From Elusimicrobiota bacterium (GTDB taxonomy: Bacteria; Elusimicrobiota; Elusimicrobia; UBA1565; UBA9628), in contig JACQAZ010000022.1 in assembly GCA_016194705.1 (NCBI GenBank), positions 23,359-87,358 on the forward strand: a stretch of DNA of 64,000 nt, given 5' to 3'. The notes under the pieces are model-generated. The model was not told the DNA's origin. It ran no database searches and worked only from the letters and a program-made list of their open reading frames with translations. Shown one piece after another: positions 53,449-62,531 of this stretch; within the stretch, counting starts at the first letter, position 1, and every line of letters starts with the position of its first letter. The translations under genes were made by a program, and so were the position numbers.

Positions 53449-53603
53449 TTCTTGATCGCTTTTCTGGAAAGAGTGTAGCCCTGCAAATCAAATATGGCAA
53501 TAGGGTTTTGCCCGCCAGTTTTCATTATGGCCGCCCCGCCCGGCCGGCCTAATCTGACGCGGGGCCCGAATAGTATCCTTCGGATCCTCGGCGCAACGGG
53601 GCA

Positions 53604-53813
53604 TTACGCGGAGACTTGGACGACTTGCTTGCCTTTGTGCTTCAGGAGAGCCAGCTCCTTCTTGACGGATCTCAAGTACAGATGGATGGCGTCCTTGATA
53701 TTGCGAAGAGCGTCTTCTTTCGTATCTCCCTCGCTGATGCAGCCGGGCAGGACCGGGCAGGTCACGGTCCAGCGGCCCTCATCGTTCTTGTCCAGGACCA
53801 CCGCGTAGCTCAT
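53604..53813 (-). CDS. HicB-like antitoxin-family protein
   Basis: 69 residues; YAVVLDKNDEGRWTVTCPVLPGCISEGDTKEDALRNIKDAI (opening) is the partial-RNase-H-like HicB fold, with the GCISEGDT and ALRNIKDAI landmarks. There is no C-terminal DNA-binding domain and no HicA toxin gene on either side, so it is an orphan; many such proteins are not toxin partners. TTGCGC-N17-TATGCT-N6-ATG upstream predicts a leaderless message. Confidence 0.78.
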   Translation of the reverse strand: MSYAVVLDKNDEGRWTVTCPVLPGCISEGDTKEDALRNIKDAIHLYLRSVKKELALLKHKGKQVVQVSA

Positions 53814-53819
53814 GCCCTT

Positions 53820-53848
53820 AGCATAAACGGATTCACCCCGTTGCGCAA
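53820..53848 (-). promoter_or_regulatory. promoter of hicB-like gene, leaderless
   Basis: On the minus strand TTGCGC, 17-bp spacer, TATGCT, six bases (AAGGGC), ATG at 53813. AAGGG could alternatively act as a weak ribosome site. Coordinates cover -35 to -10 approximately. Confidence 0.45.
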
Positions 53849-53859
53849 GTAGGCGGCGA

Positions 53860-55551
53860 TTACGCCTTGACCGGCGCGAGCGGCTCTTCCTTGAAGGTCT
53901 CGACGAGCTTGCGCGACACGAGGTCCATGTCGGCGACCTGGCCCTTCTGGGCCTTCGCGATCGCCTTCAAGTTGATGCCGTCGACGAGCCCCACGGGATC
54001 GACGTCGGAGGCGCCGGCCACGAGAGCCAAGCCCTCGGAGGCGACCCACGAGGCCGTGTGCCGTGCGTGGATGCGGCTCATCGCGCGCCAGCCTTCCTGG
54101 TCGACGCGCGCGGCTTCCGCGTGAGCGTCCTTCGCGGCCGCGCGGCAGAAGGCGGCGGCGGTCTCGGAGTAGGTCATGAGCTCGCCGAGCTTCATGTGGG
54201 CGATCTGGTGGTTGGTGAGCTTCTGGTCGTAGCAGGCTTGCAGGATGCGAGACAAAGCGCGACAAGCCAGGGCCGCCGCGTCGGCCCCGACGTCGGGGCC
54301 CTTGGCGTGCAGGGCGTCGAGGGATTCGGCGATCTTGTCGTAGAAGCGCCCGTCGGCGTTGAGGTTGTCCTGCCAGCGCTGGCGGAAGGTGGTGAGCTCG
54401 AGGATTTCGCTGGTGCCCTCGTAGATGCAGGTGATCTTGATGTCCCTCTTGAGCTTCTCGACGGGGAATTCCCGCACGTACCCGTTTCCGCCATACGCCT
54501 GGATCGCGTTGTCGCAGGCGGCATTGGCGGTCTCGGAGGCCAGGAGCTTGGCGATCGCGCCCTCGGTCTGCATCCCCTCGGCGCCCCCGTCGATGGCGGC
54601 CGCGACCTCTTCCAAGAAGGCGCGCGCGGCCTCGAGGCGCGCGGCAAACGGCACGATGAGCTTGTGCATGAAGCCCTGCTTGGTGGAGAGCGGATGGCCG
54701 CCGACCATGCGGAGTTGGCCGTAGCGCGTCGCGTACTCAACGGCCTTCCAGCCCACGCCGAGCGCCATGCCCGCGACCAAGAGGCGCGTGTAGCCGAACA
54801 CGGCCTGGGCCTGGCGCAGGCCCTTGCCCTCGACGCCGCCCACGAGGTTCTCGAAGGGGACGAAGACGTCGCGCAGCGAGAGCGGATTGGTGTCGGAGAG
54901 GCGGATGCCGTGCTTGTCCTCGTGCTTGTCGCAGGTGAAGCCCTTGGTGCCCTTCTCGACGATGAACCAGGAGACGCCCTTGGGCGCGCGCGCGAGCACC
55001 GTGCAGATCTCGGCGTAGCCGCCGTTGGTGATCCACATCTTCGTGCCGTTGAGCTTGTAGCCGACGATCTTGTCGCCCTCCATGACGCGCTCGGCGCGGG
55101 TCTTGAGGTGCAGCAGGTCGGAGCCCGCCGAGGGCTCGGTCGCGCCGTAGGCGACGAGGCAGCGCATCTGCGCGATCTTGTTGATCCATTTGGACCGCTG
55201 CTCCTCGGTGCCGCCGACGATGATGGGGTCCATGCCGAGGAAGCTCGCGAAGACCGCCGTGCAGACGCCGAGGTCGTAGCTCGAGAGGGCCTCGCAGGCG
55301 CGGTAGATGTCGTAGGAGTTGCCCCCGAGCCCTCCGTACTTCTGCGGGATCATGACCATGTTGACGCCGACCTTGTCGGGGTCGTAGAGGTCCTTCATGA
55401 TCTCGCGCGGGAACTCGTTTCTCTTGTCGAACTCGATGAGCCGCTCGTGGGTCAGGTATTTTTTTCCGTACTCGTGGATGGTCTCCAGCACCATCTGGCG
55501 CGTCTCGGCGTCCAAGCCCACCATCCCCAAAGTCTGCGCGATCCCGGCCAT
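53860..55551 (-). CDS. acyl-CoA dehydrogenase with C-terminal extension
   Basis: 563 residues. The FAD-binding acyl-CoA dehydrogenase core shows YGATEPSAGSD, WITNGGYAEICTV, AYGGNGYVREFPVEKLKRD and the terminal IYEGTSEI at about residue 400. A further roughly 160-residue helical domain follows, as in the longer ACAD classes. It would introduce a trans-2,3 double bond into an acyl-CoA. No electron-transfer flavoprotein genes are in view. It follows the smaller acyl-CoA dehydrogenase gene by 102 bases on the same strand. Confidence 0.88.
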   Translation of the reverse strand: MAGIAQTLGMVGLDAETRQMVLETIHEYGKKYLTHERLIEFDKRNEFPREIMKDLYDPDKVGVNMVMIPQKYGGLGGNSYDIYRACEALSSYDLGVCTAVFASFLGMDPIIVGGTEEQRSKWINKIAQMRCLVAYGATEPSAGSDLLHLKTRAERVMEGDKIVGYKLNGTKMWITNGGYAEICTVLARAPKGVSWFIVEKGTKGFTCDKHEDKHGIRLSDTNPLSLRDVFVPFENLVGGVEGKGLRQAQAVFGYTRLLVAGMALGVGWKAVEYATRYGQLRMVGGHPLSTKQGFMHKLIVPFAARLEAARAFLEEVAAAIDGGAEGMQTEGAIAKLLASETANAACDNAIQAYGGNGYVREFPVEKLKRDIKITCIYEGTSEILELTTFRQRWQDNLNADGRFYDKIAESLDALHAKGPDVGADAAALACRALSRILQACYDQKLTNHQIAHMKLGELMTYSETAAAFCRAAAKDAHAEAARVDQEGWRAMSRIHARHTASWVASEGLALVAGASDVDPVGLVDGINLKAIAKAQKGQVADMDLVSRKLVETFKEEPLAPVKA

Positions 55552-55653
55552 ACAGGGCTACCTCTCTCTCGCGATGTCTGAACTCTCGAAAAGATTATAC
55601 ATAGAATTGAGGAGGATGGTGCCAGGCATTAAGATAATGCCCGGGAGGGAGGA

Positions 55654-56898
55654 TCAGGCCGCGACGGCTTCCTTAGCCTTGGAGGCGGCTTCCTTGATCA
55701 TCATCATCGCGATCTCGTTGCGCTGGATTTGGTTGGTGCCCTCGTAGATCTGCGTGATCTTGGCGTCGCGCATGAACTTCTCGACGGGGAAATCCCTCAT
55801 GTACCCGATGCCGCCGCACATCTGGACGCAGTCGATGGTCACCTTCATGGCCGTGTCCGAGCAGTACACCTTGCACATGCCCGACTCCTTGGTCCAGCGC
55901 TTGACGTCGAGCGCCGTCATCTCGTCGAAGACGATGGTCCCTTTCTTGAGCGCGGCCTCGACGGCGGGGCCGACCGAGTTGTCCATGGCCTTGGCCGTCG
56001 CGTAGAGAAGCGCGCGAGAGGCCTCGATGGCCGTGCCGCAGTCGGCGAGCATGTGCTGGATGGCCTGGAAGCTCGAGATCGCCTGGCCGAACTGCTTGCG
56101 CACGCGGATGTAGGCCATCGTTTCGTCGAGCGCGCCCTGCGCGATGCCCAGGCCCTGCGCCGCGACTCCGGGCCGCGACAAGTCGAAGGTCCCCTGCGCT
56201 ACGAAGAGGCCGTAGCCTTCCTTGTAGAGGAGGTTCTCCTTGGGTACCTTGCAGTTCTGGAAGACCAGCTCATAAGTCGGGCTGGCGCGGATGCCCATCT
56301 TGTGCTCCTTCTTGCCGAAGGTAAATCCCGGCGTGCCCTTCTCGACGATGAAGGCCGTGAGCCCGCGCGCGCCGCGCTTGAGGCTGGTCGAGGCGAAGAC
56401 CACGTAGACGTCGGCGACCTCGCCGCCGGAGCAGAAGTTCTTGATCCCGTTGAGGACGTAGTGGTCGCCCTCGAGCTTGGCGGTGGTCTTGGTCGCGGTC
56501 GCGTCCGAGCCCGCACTCGGTTCGGTGATCGTAAACGCCCCGAGCTTCTCGCCGGTGGCCAGCGGAGTCAGGAACTTCTCCCTTTGCTTGGGCGTCCCGA
56601 AGAGCAGGATCGGCGTGCCGCACAGGCAGGAAGCCGAGACGGCCAAGGCGATGCCGCCGCAGGCGCGCGAGAACTGCTCGCTGGCCAGCACCTGGCCCAG
56701 GTTGCCCGCGCCAGCCCCCCCGAGCGCCTCCGGGACGTAGACGCCCATGAGGCCGGCCTTCTTGACCTCGTTGACGATCTCCCAGGGGAACTCCTCGTTC
56801 TCGTCGTAGCGCGCGCGGACGGGCTTGATCTTTTGTTGGGCGATGCGCTCGGCCGTCGCGGCGACTTCCTGTTGGAGCTCGGTCAGCTCGTAGTCCAT
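55654..56898 (-). CDS. acyl-CoA dehydrogenase (short/medium-chain type)
   Basis: 414 residues, complete. LGAFTITEPSAGSDA, ERV-like [21 protein letters not shown], and [17 protein letters not shown]...[14 protein letters not shown] define a classical acyl-CoA dehydrogenase; the usual catalytic-base position is in the region between GGIGY and IYEGT. The adjacent decayed copy upstream is about 70 percent similar by eye, so this gene arose by, or survived from, tandem duplication. Confidence 0.9.
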   Translation of the reverse strand: MDYELTELQQEVAATAERIAQQKIKPVRARYDENEEFPWEIVNEVKKAGLMGVYVPEALGGAGAGNLGQVLASEQFSRACGGIALAVSASCLCGTPILLFGTPKQREKFLTPLATGEKLGAFTITEPSAGSDATATKTTAKLEGDHYVLNGIKNFCSGGEVADVYVVFASTSLKRGARGLTAFIVEKGTPGFTFGKKEHKMGIRASPTYELVFQNCKVPKENLLYKEGYGLFVAQGTFDLSRPGVAAQGLGIAQGALDETMAYIRVRKQFGQAISSFQAIQHMLADCGTAIEASRALLYATAKAMDNSVGPAVEAALKKGTIVFDEMTALDVKRWTKESGMCKVYCSDTAMKVTIDCVQMCGGIGYMRDFPVEKFMRDAKITQIYEGTNQIQRNEIAMMMIKEAASKAKEAVAA

Positions 56899-56901
56899 GG
56901 C

Positions 56902-57941
56902 TCAGGCCGCGACGGGGACCTTGCCCTTCGAGGCGGCTTCCTTGATCATCATCATGGCGATCTCGTTGCGCTGGATTTGGTTGGTGCCCTCGTAGATTTG
57001 CGTGATCTTGGCGTCGCGCATGTATTTTTCCACGGGGAAGTCGCGCATGTAGCCGACCCGGCTGGCCTCGATGGCGGTGCCGCAGTCGGCCATCATGTGC
57101 TGGATGGCCTGGAAGCTCGAGATCGCCTGGCCGAACTGCTTGCGCACGCGGATGTAGGCCATGGTCTCATCGAGCGCGCCTTGCGCGATGCCCAGCGCCT
57201 GAGCGCCGACTCGGGACGAGAGCAGTCGAAGGTGTTCTGCGCGACGAAGAGGCCGTAGCCTTCCTTATATAAGAGGTTTTTCTTCGGTATGCGGCAATTG
57301 TTGAAGACGAGGTCGTAGGTCCAGGAAGCGCGTATGCCCATCTTGTGCTCCTTCTTGCCGAAGGAGAAGCCCGGCGTGCCCTTCTCGACGACGAAAGCCG
57401 AGATGCCGCGCGCCCCGCGCTTGGGGTTGGTCGAGGCGAAGAGGCAGTAGAGCTCGGCCGCGTTGCCCGACGAGCAGAAATTCTTGGTCCCGTTGAGAAC
57501 GTAATCGTCGCCGTCGAGCTTGGCGGTGGTCTTGGTCGCGGTCGCGTCCGAGCCCGCGCCGGGCTCGGTGATCGTGAAGGCCCCGAGGCGCTTTCCAGAG
57601 GCCAGGTCGGGCAGCCACTTTTTGCGCTGCTCGGGCGTGCCGAACAGCAGGACGGGGATCCCGCACAGGGCCGAGGCGGCGACCGCCAGCGCGATGCCGC
57701 CGCAGGCGCGCGAGAGCTGTTCCGTGACCAGGACGAGCTCGGTCGTCCCGCCGCCCAGGCCCCCGTAGCCCTCGGGAACGTAGACTCCGAACAGGTCGGA
57801 CTTACGGATCTCCTCCATGATGGGCCAAGGGAACTCCTCGGTCTGGTCGTAGTGCTCGCGCACGGGCTTGACCTTCTGCTGGCCCAGTTGGTAGGCGAGA
57901 TCGATGATGTCCTGCTGCTGCTCCGTCAAATCGTAGTCCAC
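56902..57941 (-). pseudogene. decayed acyl-CoA dehydrogenase (frameshift plus internal deletion)
   Basis: A GTG start at 57941 with GGAGG upstream opens an acyl-CoA dehydrogenase N-terminus ([32 protein letters not shown]). At about 57220 the frame is lost after FDCSRPES; the expected continuation ([12 protein letters not shown]) appears in another frame and runs to a stop at 56902. Compared with the intact paralogue at 55654, about 64 residues between IEASR and [10 protein letters not shown] are missing, which removes the region around the catalytic base. An assembly error could explain the frameshift but not the deletion. Confidence 0.85.
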
Positions 57942-57943
57942 GG

Positions 57944-58624
57944 TCAATCCTCCGGGATGCTCATCGCGTCCAGCGCGTCGCGCGCCGCCGCCTGCTCCGC
58001 TTCCTTCTTCGTCTTGCCCTCGCCCTTGCCCAACGCCTTCTTGCCCAGCCGGACGGCCACGCGGAAGGTCTTGTCGTGGTCCGGTCCCTCGGCCTCGGTC
58101 GTCTCGTAGGACGGCGGGACCTTGAACTTCTTCTGCAGCACCTCCTGGAGCCGGCTCTTGTAGTCGGTCTCCTCGAGGTTCCCGTGACGGACCGAGCACC
58201 AGCGCCGGATGAACCTCTCGGCGGCCGGGTAGCCGCCGTCGAGGTAGATGGCGCCGATCAGGGCCTCGAGAGCGTTGCTCAGCAGGCTCTGCCTGACCCT
58301 GCCTCCCGAATTCTCCTCGCCGACGCCCAGGAAGAGGTAGGAGCCCAGTTCGAGCTCGGCGGCCCAGTGCGCCAGGCTCGGCCGGGACACGAGCATCGCC
58401 TTCTTCTTCGAGAGGCTGCCCTCGTCGTCCCGAGGATAGGCCTCGTAGAGCTGATGCGCGACGACGGCCGCCAGGATGCTGTCTCCCAGGAACTCCAGCC
58501 GCTCGTTGTAGATCCCGGACTTGCTCTCGGAGGCGAACGACTTGTGCGACAGCGCCTCCTTGAGCAAGTCCGGGTTCTTGAAGCGGTACCCGGTCAGGTC
58601 CTCGAGCGGCTTGAGAACCGCCAC
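57944..58624 (-). CDS. rnc: ribonuclease III
   Basis: 226 residues. The signature NERLEFLGDSILA at about residue 41 and the second catalytic segment ALEALIGAIYLDGG are intact, followed by a double-stranded RNA-binding domain (KSRLQEVLQKKF...GKGEGKTKKEAEQAAARDAL). It cleaves dsRNA in rRNA processing. Its place after acpP is the common bacterial order. A relevant substrate could be the tRNA/antisense duplexes in this window. Confidence 0.95.
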   Translation of the reverse strand: MAVLKPLEDLTGYRFKNPDLLKEALSHKSFASESKSGIYNERLEFLGDSILAAVVAHQLYEAYPRDDEGSLSKKKAMLVSRPSLAHWAAELELGSYLFLGVGEENSGGRVRQSLLSNALEALIGAIYLDGGYPAAERFIRRWCSVRHGNLEETDYKSRLQEVLQKKFKVPPSYETTEAEGPDHDKTFRVAVRLGKKALGKGEGKTKKEAEQAAARDALDAMSIPED

Positions 58625-58633
58625 TGGACGAAA

Positions 58634-58879
58634 CTACTTCTTCGCGTGAGCCGTGATGTAGTCGATGGCCTGCCCGACGGTCTGGATCTTCTCGGCCTGC
58701 TCGTCCGGGATCTCGGTGTCGAACTCCTCCTCGAGAGCCATCACGAGCTCGACGGTGTCGAGCGAATCCGCACCGAGGTCGTTGACGAAGTGGGCCTGAG
58801 GGGTCACCTCGGCCGCGTCGACGCCCAGCTGCTCGACGATGATCTGCTTCACACGATCCGCGACGTTTGCTTCCGCCAT
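58634..58879 (-). CDS. acpP: acyl carrier protein
   Basis: 81 residues from [12 protein letters not shown]. The phosphopantetheine serine lies in [13 protein letters not shown]. Acidic, helical, typical size. The start is set by a family alignment and an upstream AGGAGA; 19 further upstream codons in frame are not used. It sits between fabG and rnc as in many genomes. Confidence 0.95.
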   Translation of the reverse strand: MAEANVADRVKQIIVEQLGVDAAEVTPQAHFVNDLGADSLDTVELVMALEEEFDTEIPDEQAEKIQTVGQAIDYITAHAKK

Positions 58880-58901
58880 GGTTGTTTTCTCCTGTACCGG
58901 A

Positions 58902-59684
58902 CTACATGTACCCGCCGCCATTGACGTGCAGGACATGGCCGGTGATGTACGACGCGTCGTCGGAGGCCAGAAAGAGCACGGCCTTCGCTATGTCGATCGG
59001 CTCGCCCATGCGGCCGACCAAGATCTTGGTGATGAGCTTCGCCTTCTCCGCCTCGGGGATGGCGTCGGTCAGGCGCGTGCGCACGAACCCGGGGCACACG
59101 ATGTTGGCGATGATGTTGCGCGAGGCGAACTCGCGCGCGCAGGACTTGGTCAGCGCGATGAGGCCGCCCTTGGAGGCGGCGTAGTTGGCTTGGCCCGCGT
59201 TGCCCTCGACTCCGACGACCGAGGAGATGTTGACGATGCGGCCGTAGTGCGCCTTGAGCATCGGGCGGATGGCGGCCTTGGTGAAATTGAAGGCGCCCTT
59301 GAGGTTTATGTTCAATACGAGGTCCCAGTCGGCTTCCGACATGCGCATCAAGAGGTTGTCCTTGGTGATCCCCGCGTTGTTGACCAGGATGTCGATCTTG
59401 CCCCATTTGTCCATGGCGGCCTTGACGACGGCCTCGCAGTCGGAAAACTTCGAGACGTCGGCCCTCGTCCCGAGGGTCTGGGCGCCGCTCGCCGCGAGCT
59501 TCGAGGCGGATTGGGCCACGCGGTCGGCGTCGACGTCGACGAGGACCACGTGCGCGCCTTCCTGGCAGAAAAGCTCGGCGGTCGCGTAGCCGATGCCCTG
59601 CGCCGAGCCCGTGACGATCGCGACTTTATCTTTGAGCCTCATAGTGCCCGCGGTCCTAGTCTGCACGGCCGTCTCCGTTGCCAT
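58902..59684 (-). CDS. fabG: 3-oxoacyl-[ACP] reductase
   Basis: 260 residues, short-chain dehydrogenase. Cofactor site [16 protein letters not shown], catalytic [21 protein letters not shown] (opening; Ser, Tyr and Lys all present) and CPGFVRT. Reduces 3-oxoacyl-ACP in fatty acid synthesis. GGGAGGCGGAG precedes the ATG at 59684; an ATG 14 codons later ([10 protein letters not shown]) matches the usual N-terminus and is an alternative. Confidence 0.92.
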   Translation of the reverse strand: MATETAVQTRTAGTMRLKDKVAIVTGSAQGIGYATAELFCQEGAHVVLVDVDADRVAQSASKLAASGAQTLGTRADVSKFSDCEAVVKAAMDKWGKIDILVNNAGITKDNLLMRMSEADWDLVLNINLKGAFNFTKAAIRPMLKAHYGRIVNISSVVGVEGNAGQANYAASKGGLIALTKSCAREFASRNIIANIVCPGFVRTRLTDAIPEAEKAKLITKILVGRMGEPIDIAKAVLFLASDDASYITGHVLHVNGGGYM

Positions 59685-59702
59685 CGCGCTCCGCCTCCCA
59701 AA

Positions 59703-60731
59703 CTAGATACTGACCCTGCTAGTCTCTAAATTTTGCTTGATCTCGTCAACTGATTTCCTGATGCGTCCGTTGATCCCGGAATCGGCCAGGTCCTTGGCCA
59801 CGCGCAAGGCGTTGGCGATCGCCTTGGAGTTCGATTTACCGTGGCAGATTACGACGCTGCCCTCCACTCCCAACAGGGGCGCTCCGCCGTACTCGTCGTA
59901 GCTCATCCTCCTCCTGAGGCGCCCGAAAGCACCCCGCAGCAGGAGCCCTCCGGTCTTGGCCAGCCAGCCTGCGAGGACCTCCGCCTTGAGCAGTTGGAAG
60001 ATTGACTGCGAGGTCCCCTCCATCACCTTGACCGCCACGTTGCCGGCGAAGCCGTCGCAGACGACGACCTCGATGGTCCCGGCCGGGACATCGCGGCCGT
60101 CGACGGGGCCGAGGAAGTCCAGCCCGCTGCTCTTGAGGAGCGGGATCGATTCCTTGACGAGGTCGTTGCCTCTGCCGTCCTCCTGGCCGATCGAGAGGAT
60201 GCCGACGCGCTGGCGGTCGCGCTTGAGGATGTGCAGGGCGTAGATCGAGCCCATCACGGCGAACTGCAGCAGGTGCCACGGCTTGCAGTCGGGATTGGCC
60301 CCGGCGTCGAGCAGGACGGCCGTGCCGTTGAGGGTGGGGATCGGAGCCGCGATGGCAGGCCTGAGCACCCCCTCGATCCGCTTGATGTGCCAAAGCGCCG
60401 CGACCATCGTCGCCCCGCTGTGCCCCGCGGACACCACGCCCGCCGCCGAGCCTTTCGCCGCGAGTTCGCAGGCCGTCATGATCGAGCAGCCGGGCTTGGC
60501 GCGGCAGGCGATGGATGGCTCCTCGCCCTTGCCGATGACCTCGGGGGCGTCGACGATCTCAAAGCGCTTGTCAGAGGCGGCCACGCTGCGGGCCGCTAGC
60601 TCATGGCGAATCTTCTCGGCGGGCCCGACCAGGACGACCTCGATGCCCCACGCGTTGGCGGCCTGGACGGCCCCGTCGATGTTGGGGCCCGGGCCGAAGT
60701 CCCCCGCGGCGGCGTCGAGAGCGATCTTCAT
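59703..60731 (-). CDS. plsX: phosphate acyltransferase PlsX
   Basis: 342 residues. MKIALDAAAGDFGPGPNIDGA, SAGHSGATM and CDGFAGNVAVK are the PlsX landmarks. It makes acyl-phosphate from acyl-ACP for phospholipid synthesis. Most homologues have DAMGGD at the N-terminus; here it is DAAAGD, a small deviation. It sits in the rpmF-plsX-fabG-acpP cluster. Confidence 0.93.
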   Translation of the reverse strand: MKIALDAAAGDFGPGPNIDGAVQAANAWGIEVVLVGPAEKIRHELAARSVAASDKRFEIVDAPEVIGKGEEPSIACRAKPGCSIMTACELAAKGSAAGVVSAGHSGATMVAALWHIKRIEGVLRPAIAAPIPTLNGTAVLLDAGANPDCKPWHLLQFAVMGSIYALHILKRDRQRVGILSIGQEDGRGNDLVKESIPLLKSSGLDFLGPVDGRDVPAGTIEVVVCDGFAGNVAVKVMEGTSQSIFQLLKAEVLAGWLAKTGGLLLRGAFGRLRRRMSYDEYGGAPLLGVEGSVVICHGKSNSKAIANALRVAKDLADSGINGRIRKSVDEIKQNLETSRVSI

Positions 60732-60780
60732 GGTTTTCTTCCAGTATCCTTAGGAATCAAACCATTCCCTTCGGTCACTT

Positions 60781-61008
60781 CTAGCTACCCTTTTGTTCTC
60801 CGCCCTCGGCCTTGTCCTTCTTCTGCTTGGGGGCCACGGCGATGCGGCCGTTGTAGAAGCCGCAATGCGGGCAGACGTTGTGAGGAAGCCTCAATCTGCC
60901 GCAGTCGGGGTTGGGACACGGGCTCAGAGCGGCTCGGTCGAGCTTCCAGTTCGCGGATCGCCGGCTGTCCCGGCGGGAGCGCGTGTGCTTGCGTTTCGGA
61001 TTAGGCAT
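60781..61008 (-). CDS. rpmF: ribosomal protein L32
   Basis: 75 residues. MPNPKRKHTRSRRDSRR is the L32 N-terminus and CPNPDCGRLRLPHNVCPHCGFYNGR gives the zinc-ribbon knuckles (CPNPDC, here CxxxxC, and CPHC). The C-terminal Lys/Glu tail is longer than usual. It lies between yceD and plsX, the standard arrangement. Confidence 0.95.
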   Translation of the reverse strand: MPNPKRKHTRSRRDSRRSANWKLDRAALSPCPNPDCGRLRLPHNVCPHCGFYNGRIAVAPKQKKDKAEGGEQKGS

Positions 61009-61033
61009 GGTCTCTCTCTCCTTCCATTCTGAC

Positions 61034-61465
61034 TCAAACCGACGCGGCCTTGCACCCGCAGTCGCCCTTGTTGCGGTCCCTGCGGCAGCTCGGGCACAAG
61101 CCTTTGCAGTCCGGCCGGCACACGACGCGCGCCGGCAGCGCCAGCACCAAGGCCTGCCGCACTTCCTCGGCGGCGTCGATCGCCGAGCCCGAGGTCAAGA
61201 GCGCGCTTTCCACCTTGGCGCTGAAGGCGGACCTGGCCTGGGCCAGGCACCGGCAGCACTCGAGCTCCCATTCCCCCTTTACTACGCCCTTGATCCCGAT
61301 GTGCTCGTCTTGGACGAAGAGATCGAGGGCGACGTCGAGTGGGGCGGACAGCCGGTCCGCCTCGCCGAGGCAGTCCGGGAACTCGGACGCCGGGACGCGC
61401 TCCTCGAGACGGAGGCGCCCCTTCTCCTTGACCTTCCCGGTCTGGATTTTGAGACGGCTGGTCAT
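61034..61465 (-). CDS. yceD: YceD/DUF177 family protein
   Basis: 143 residues. The central CCRCLAQAR and the terminal CRPDCKGLCPSCRRDRNKGDCGC cysteine pattern is diagnostic of DUF177/YceD, a protein linked to 23S rRNA accumulation and nearly always upstream of rpmF, as here. Confidence 0.88.
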   Translation of the reverse strand: MTSRLKIQTGKVKEKGRLRLEERVPASEFPDCLGEADRLSAPLDVALDLFVQDEHIGIKGVVKGEWELECCRCLAQARSAFSAKVESALLTSGSAIDAAEEVRQALVLALPARVVCRPDCKGLCPSCRRDRNKGDCGCKAASV

Positions 61466-61488
61466 TCTATTTTATTGGGCCTCTCGGG

Positions 61489-62454
61489 TCAATCGAAGCC
61501 CGCGGATTCGCGCACGAAATAGGACGGCTTGTCCTTGATGTCGAAATAGACGCGGACCAGGATCTCGGCCAGCAGTCCGAGCAGGATCAGCTGGAAGCCG
61601 ATCAAGGCGAAGAAGATCGAGATCTGGAACAAGGGCTGGTCCTTGACGAAGGTGTGCAGATAGAATTTCTTGTACAAAGTGAAGGCCGCCATGACGGCCC
61701 CTAGGAGCCCCATCACGACACCCCCTCCGCCGAAGAGATAGATGGGCTTGGCCAGATACGCGTCCATGAACTTGACGGTCAGGAGATCGAGCACGACCTT
61801 GAAGGTCCGCGCGATGCCGTACTTCGAGACGCCGCGGGTCCTCGGACGGTGATTGACCGGCAGCTCCGCGACGCGGGCGCCGAGGAACCCGGCGAAGGCC
61901 GTGACGAAGCGGTGCATCTCGCCGTAGAGCCGCAGGGGCTTCAGGTACTTCGCGCGGTAGAGCTTCAAAGTGCAGCCGTAGTCGTGCAGCTCGACGCCGG
62001 TGATCCAGGAGATCAGCCCGTTGGCGAGCTGGGAGGGCAGGCGCCGGTTGAGCCAGGGGTCCTTTCGGTCCTTGCGCCAGCCGCTGACGACGTCGTAGCC
62101 CTCGTTGAGGACGTCGATGAGCCGGGCCAGGTCCCGCGGGTCGTTTTGCATGTCGGCATCCAGACAGGCGAGCAGCTCCCCGGAGGCGTGCTTGATCGCC
62201 GCCGACAGGGCGGCCGTCTGGCCTACGTTGCGGCCCAGGCGCACGCCCTTGAAGCCCGGGTACCTTTTGACGAGCTTCTGGATTTCGGCGTAGGAGGAGT
62301 CGGTCGAGCCGTCGTCGACGAGGACGACCTCCGAGGTCATGGTGAGGCTCTTGAGGACGGACGAGAGCTCCTCCCCGAGTTCGGGCAGGTTTTCTTCCTC
62401 GTTGTAGACGGGGATGAGAACGCTGAGGTACGGTTGGTCTGGCTTAGGCGTCAT
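61489..62454 (-). CDS. family 2 glycosyltransferase with two C-terminal membrane helices
   Basis: 321 residues from MTPKPDQPYLSVLIPVYNEEEN. GT-A fold with VLVDDGSTD, ACLDADMQNDP (DxD-like) and SGWRKDRKDPWLNR, followed by two membrane helices (about 235-265 and 275-305). It resembles polyisoprenyl-phosphate glycosyltransferases (dolichol-phosphate mannose synthase/GtrB/ArnC types), which load a sugar on a lipid carrier. The much longer open frame upstream is a shadow of icd. Confidence 0.85.
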   Translation of the reverse strand: MTPKPDQPYLSVLIPVYNEEENLPELGEELSSVLKSLTMTSEVVLVDDGSTDSSYAEIQKLVKRYPGFKGVRLGRNVGQTAALSAAIKHASGELLACLDADMQNDPRDLARLIDVLNEGYDVVSGWRKDRKDPWLNRRLPSQLANGLISWITGVELHDYGCTLKLYRAKYLKPLRLYGEMHRFVTAFAGFLGARVAELPVNHRPRTRGVSKYGIARTFKVVLDLLTVKFMDAYLAKPIYLFGGGGVVMGLLGAVMAAFTLYKKFYLHTFVKDQPLFQISIFFALIGFQLILLGLLAEILVRVYFDIKDKPSYFVRESAGFD

Positions 62455-62463
62455 AGAAACGGT

Positions 62464-62515
62464 GCGCGCGGGGGCTTGACCCCCGCGCGCAACCGCGCGA
62501 GCGGAGCTCGCGCGG
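62464..62515. repeat. two tandem perfect GC-rich hairpins
   Basis: Hairpin 1: 11-bp stem 62464-62474/62480-62490 with a CTTGA loop. Hairpin 2: 10-bp stem 62493-62502/62506-62515 with a three-base loop. They fill the gap between icd and the glycosyltransferase. No T-run, so they look like a REP-type element or a processing/pausing structure, not a classical terminator. Confidence 0.65.
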
Positions 62516-62531
62516 CAGGATTGAATACCAT

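Noticed and set aside
53604..53813. HicAB toxin-antitoxin system
   Set aside because: No HicA-like gene on either side and no short reading frame with a HicA motif in the flanking gaps.
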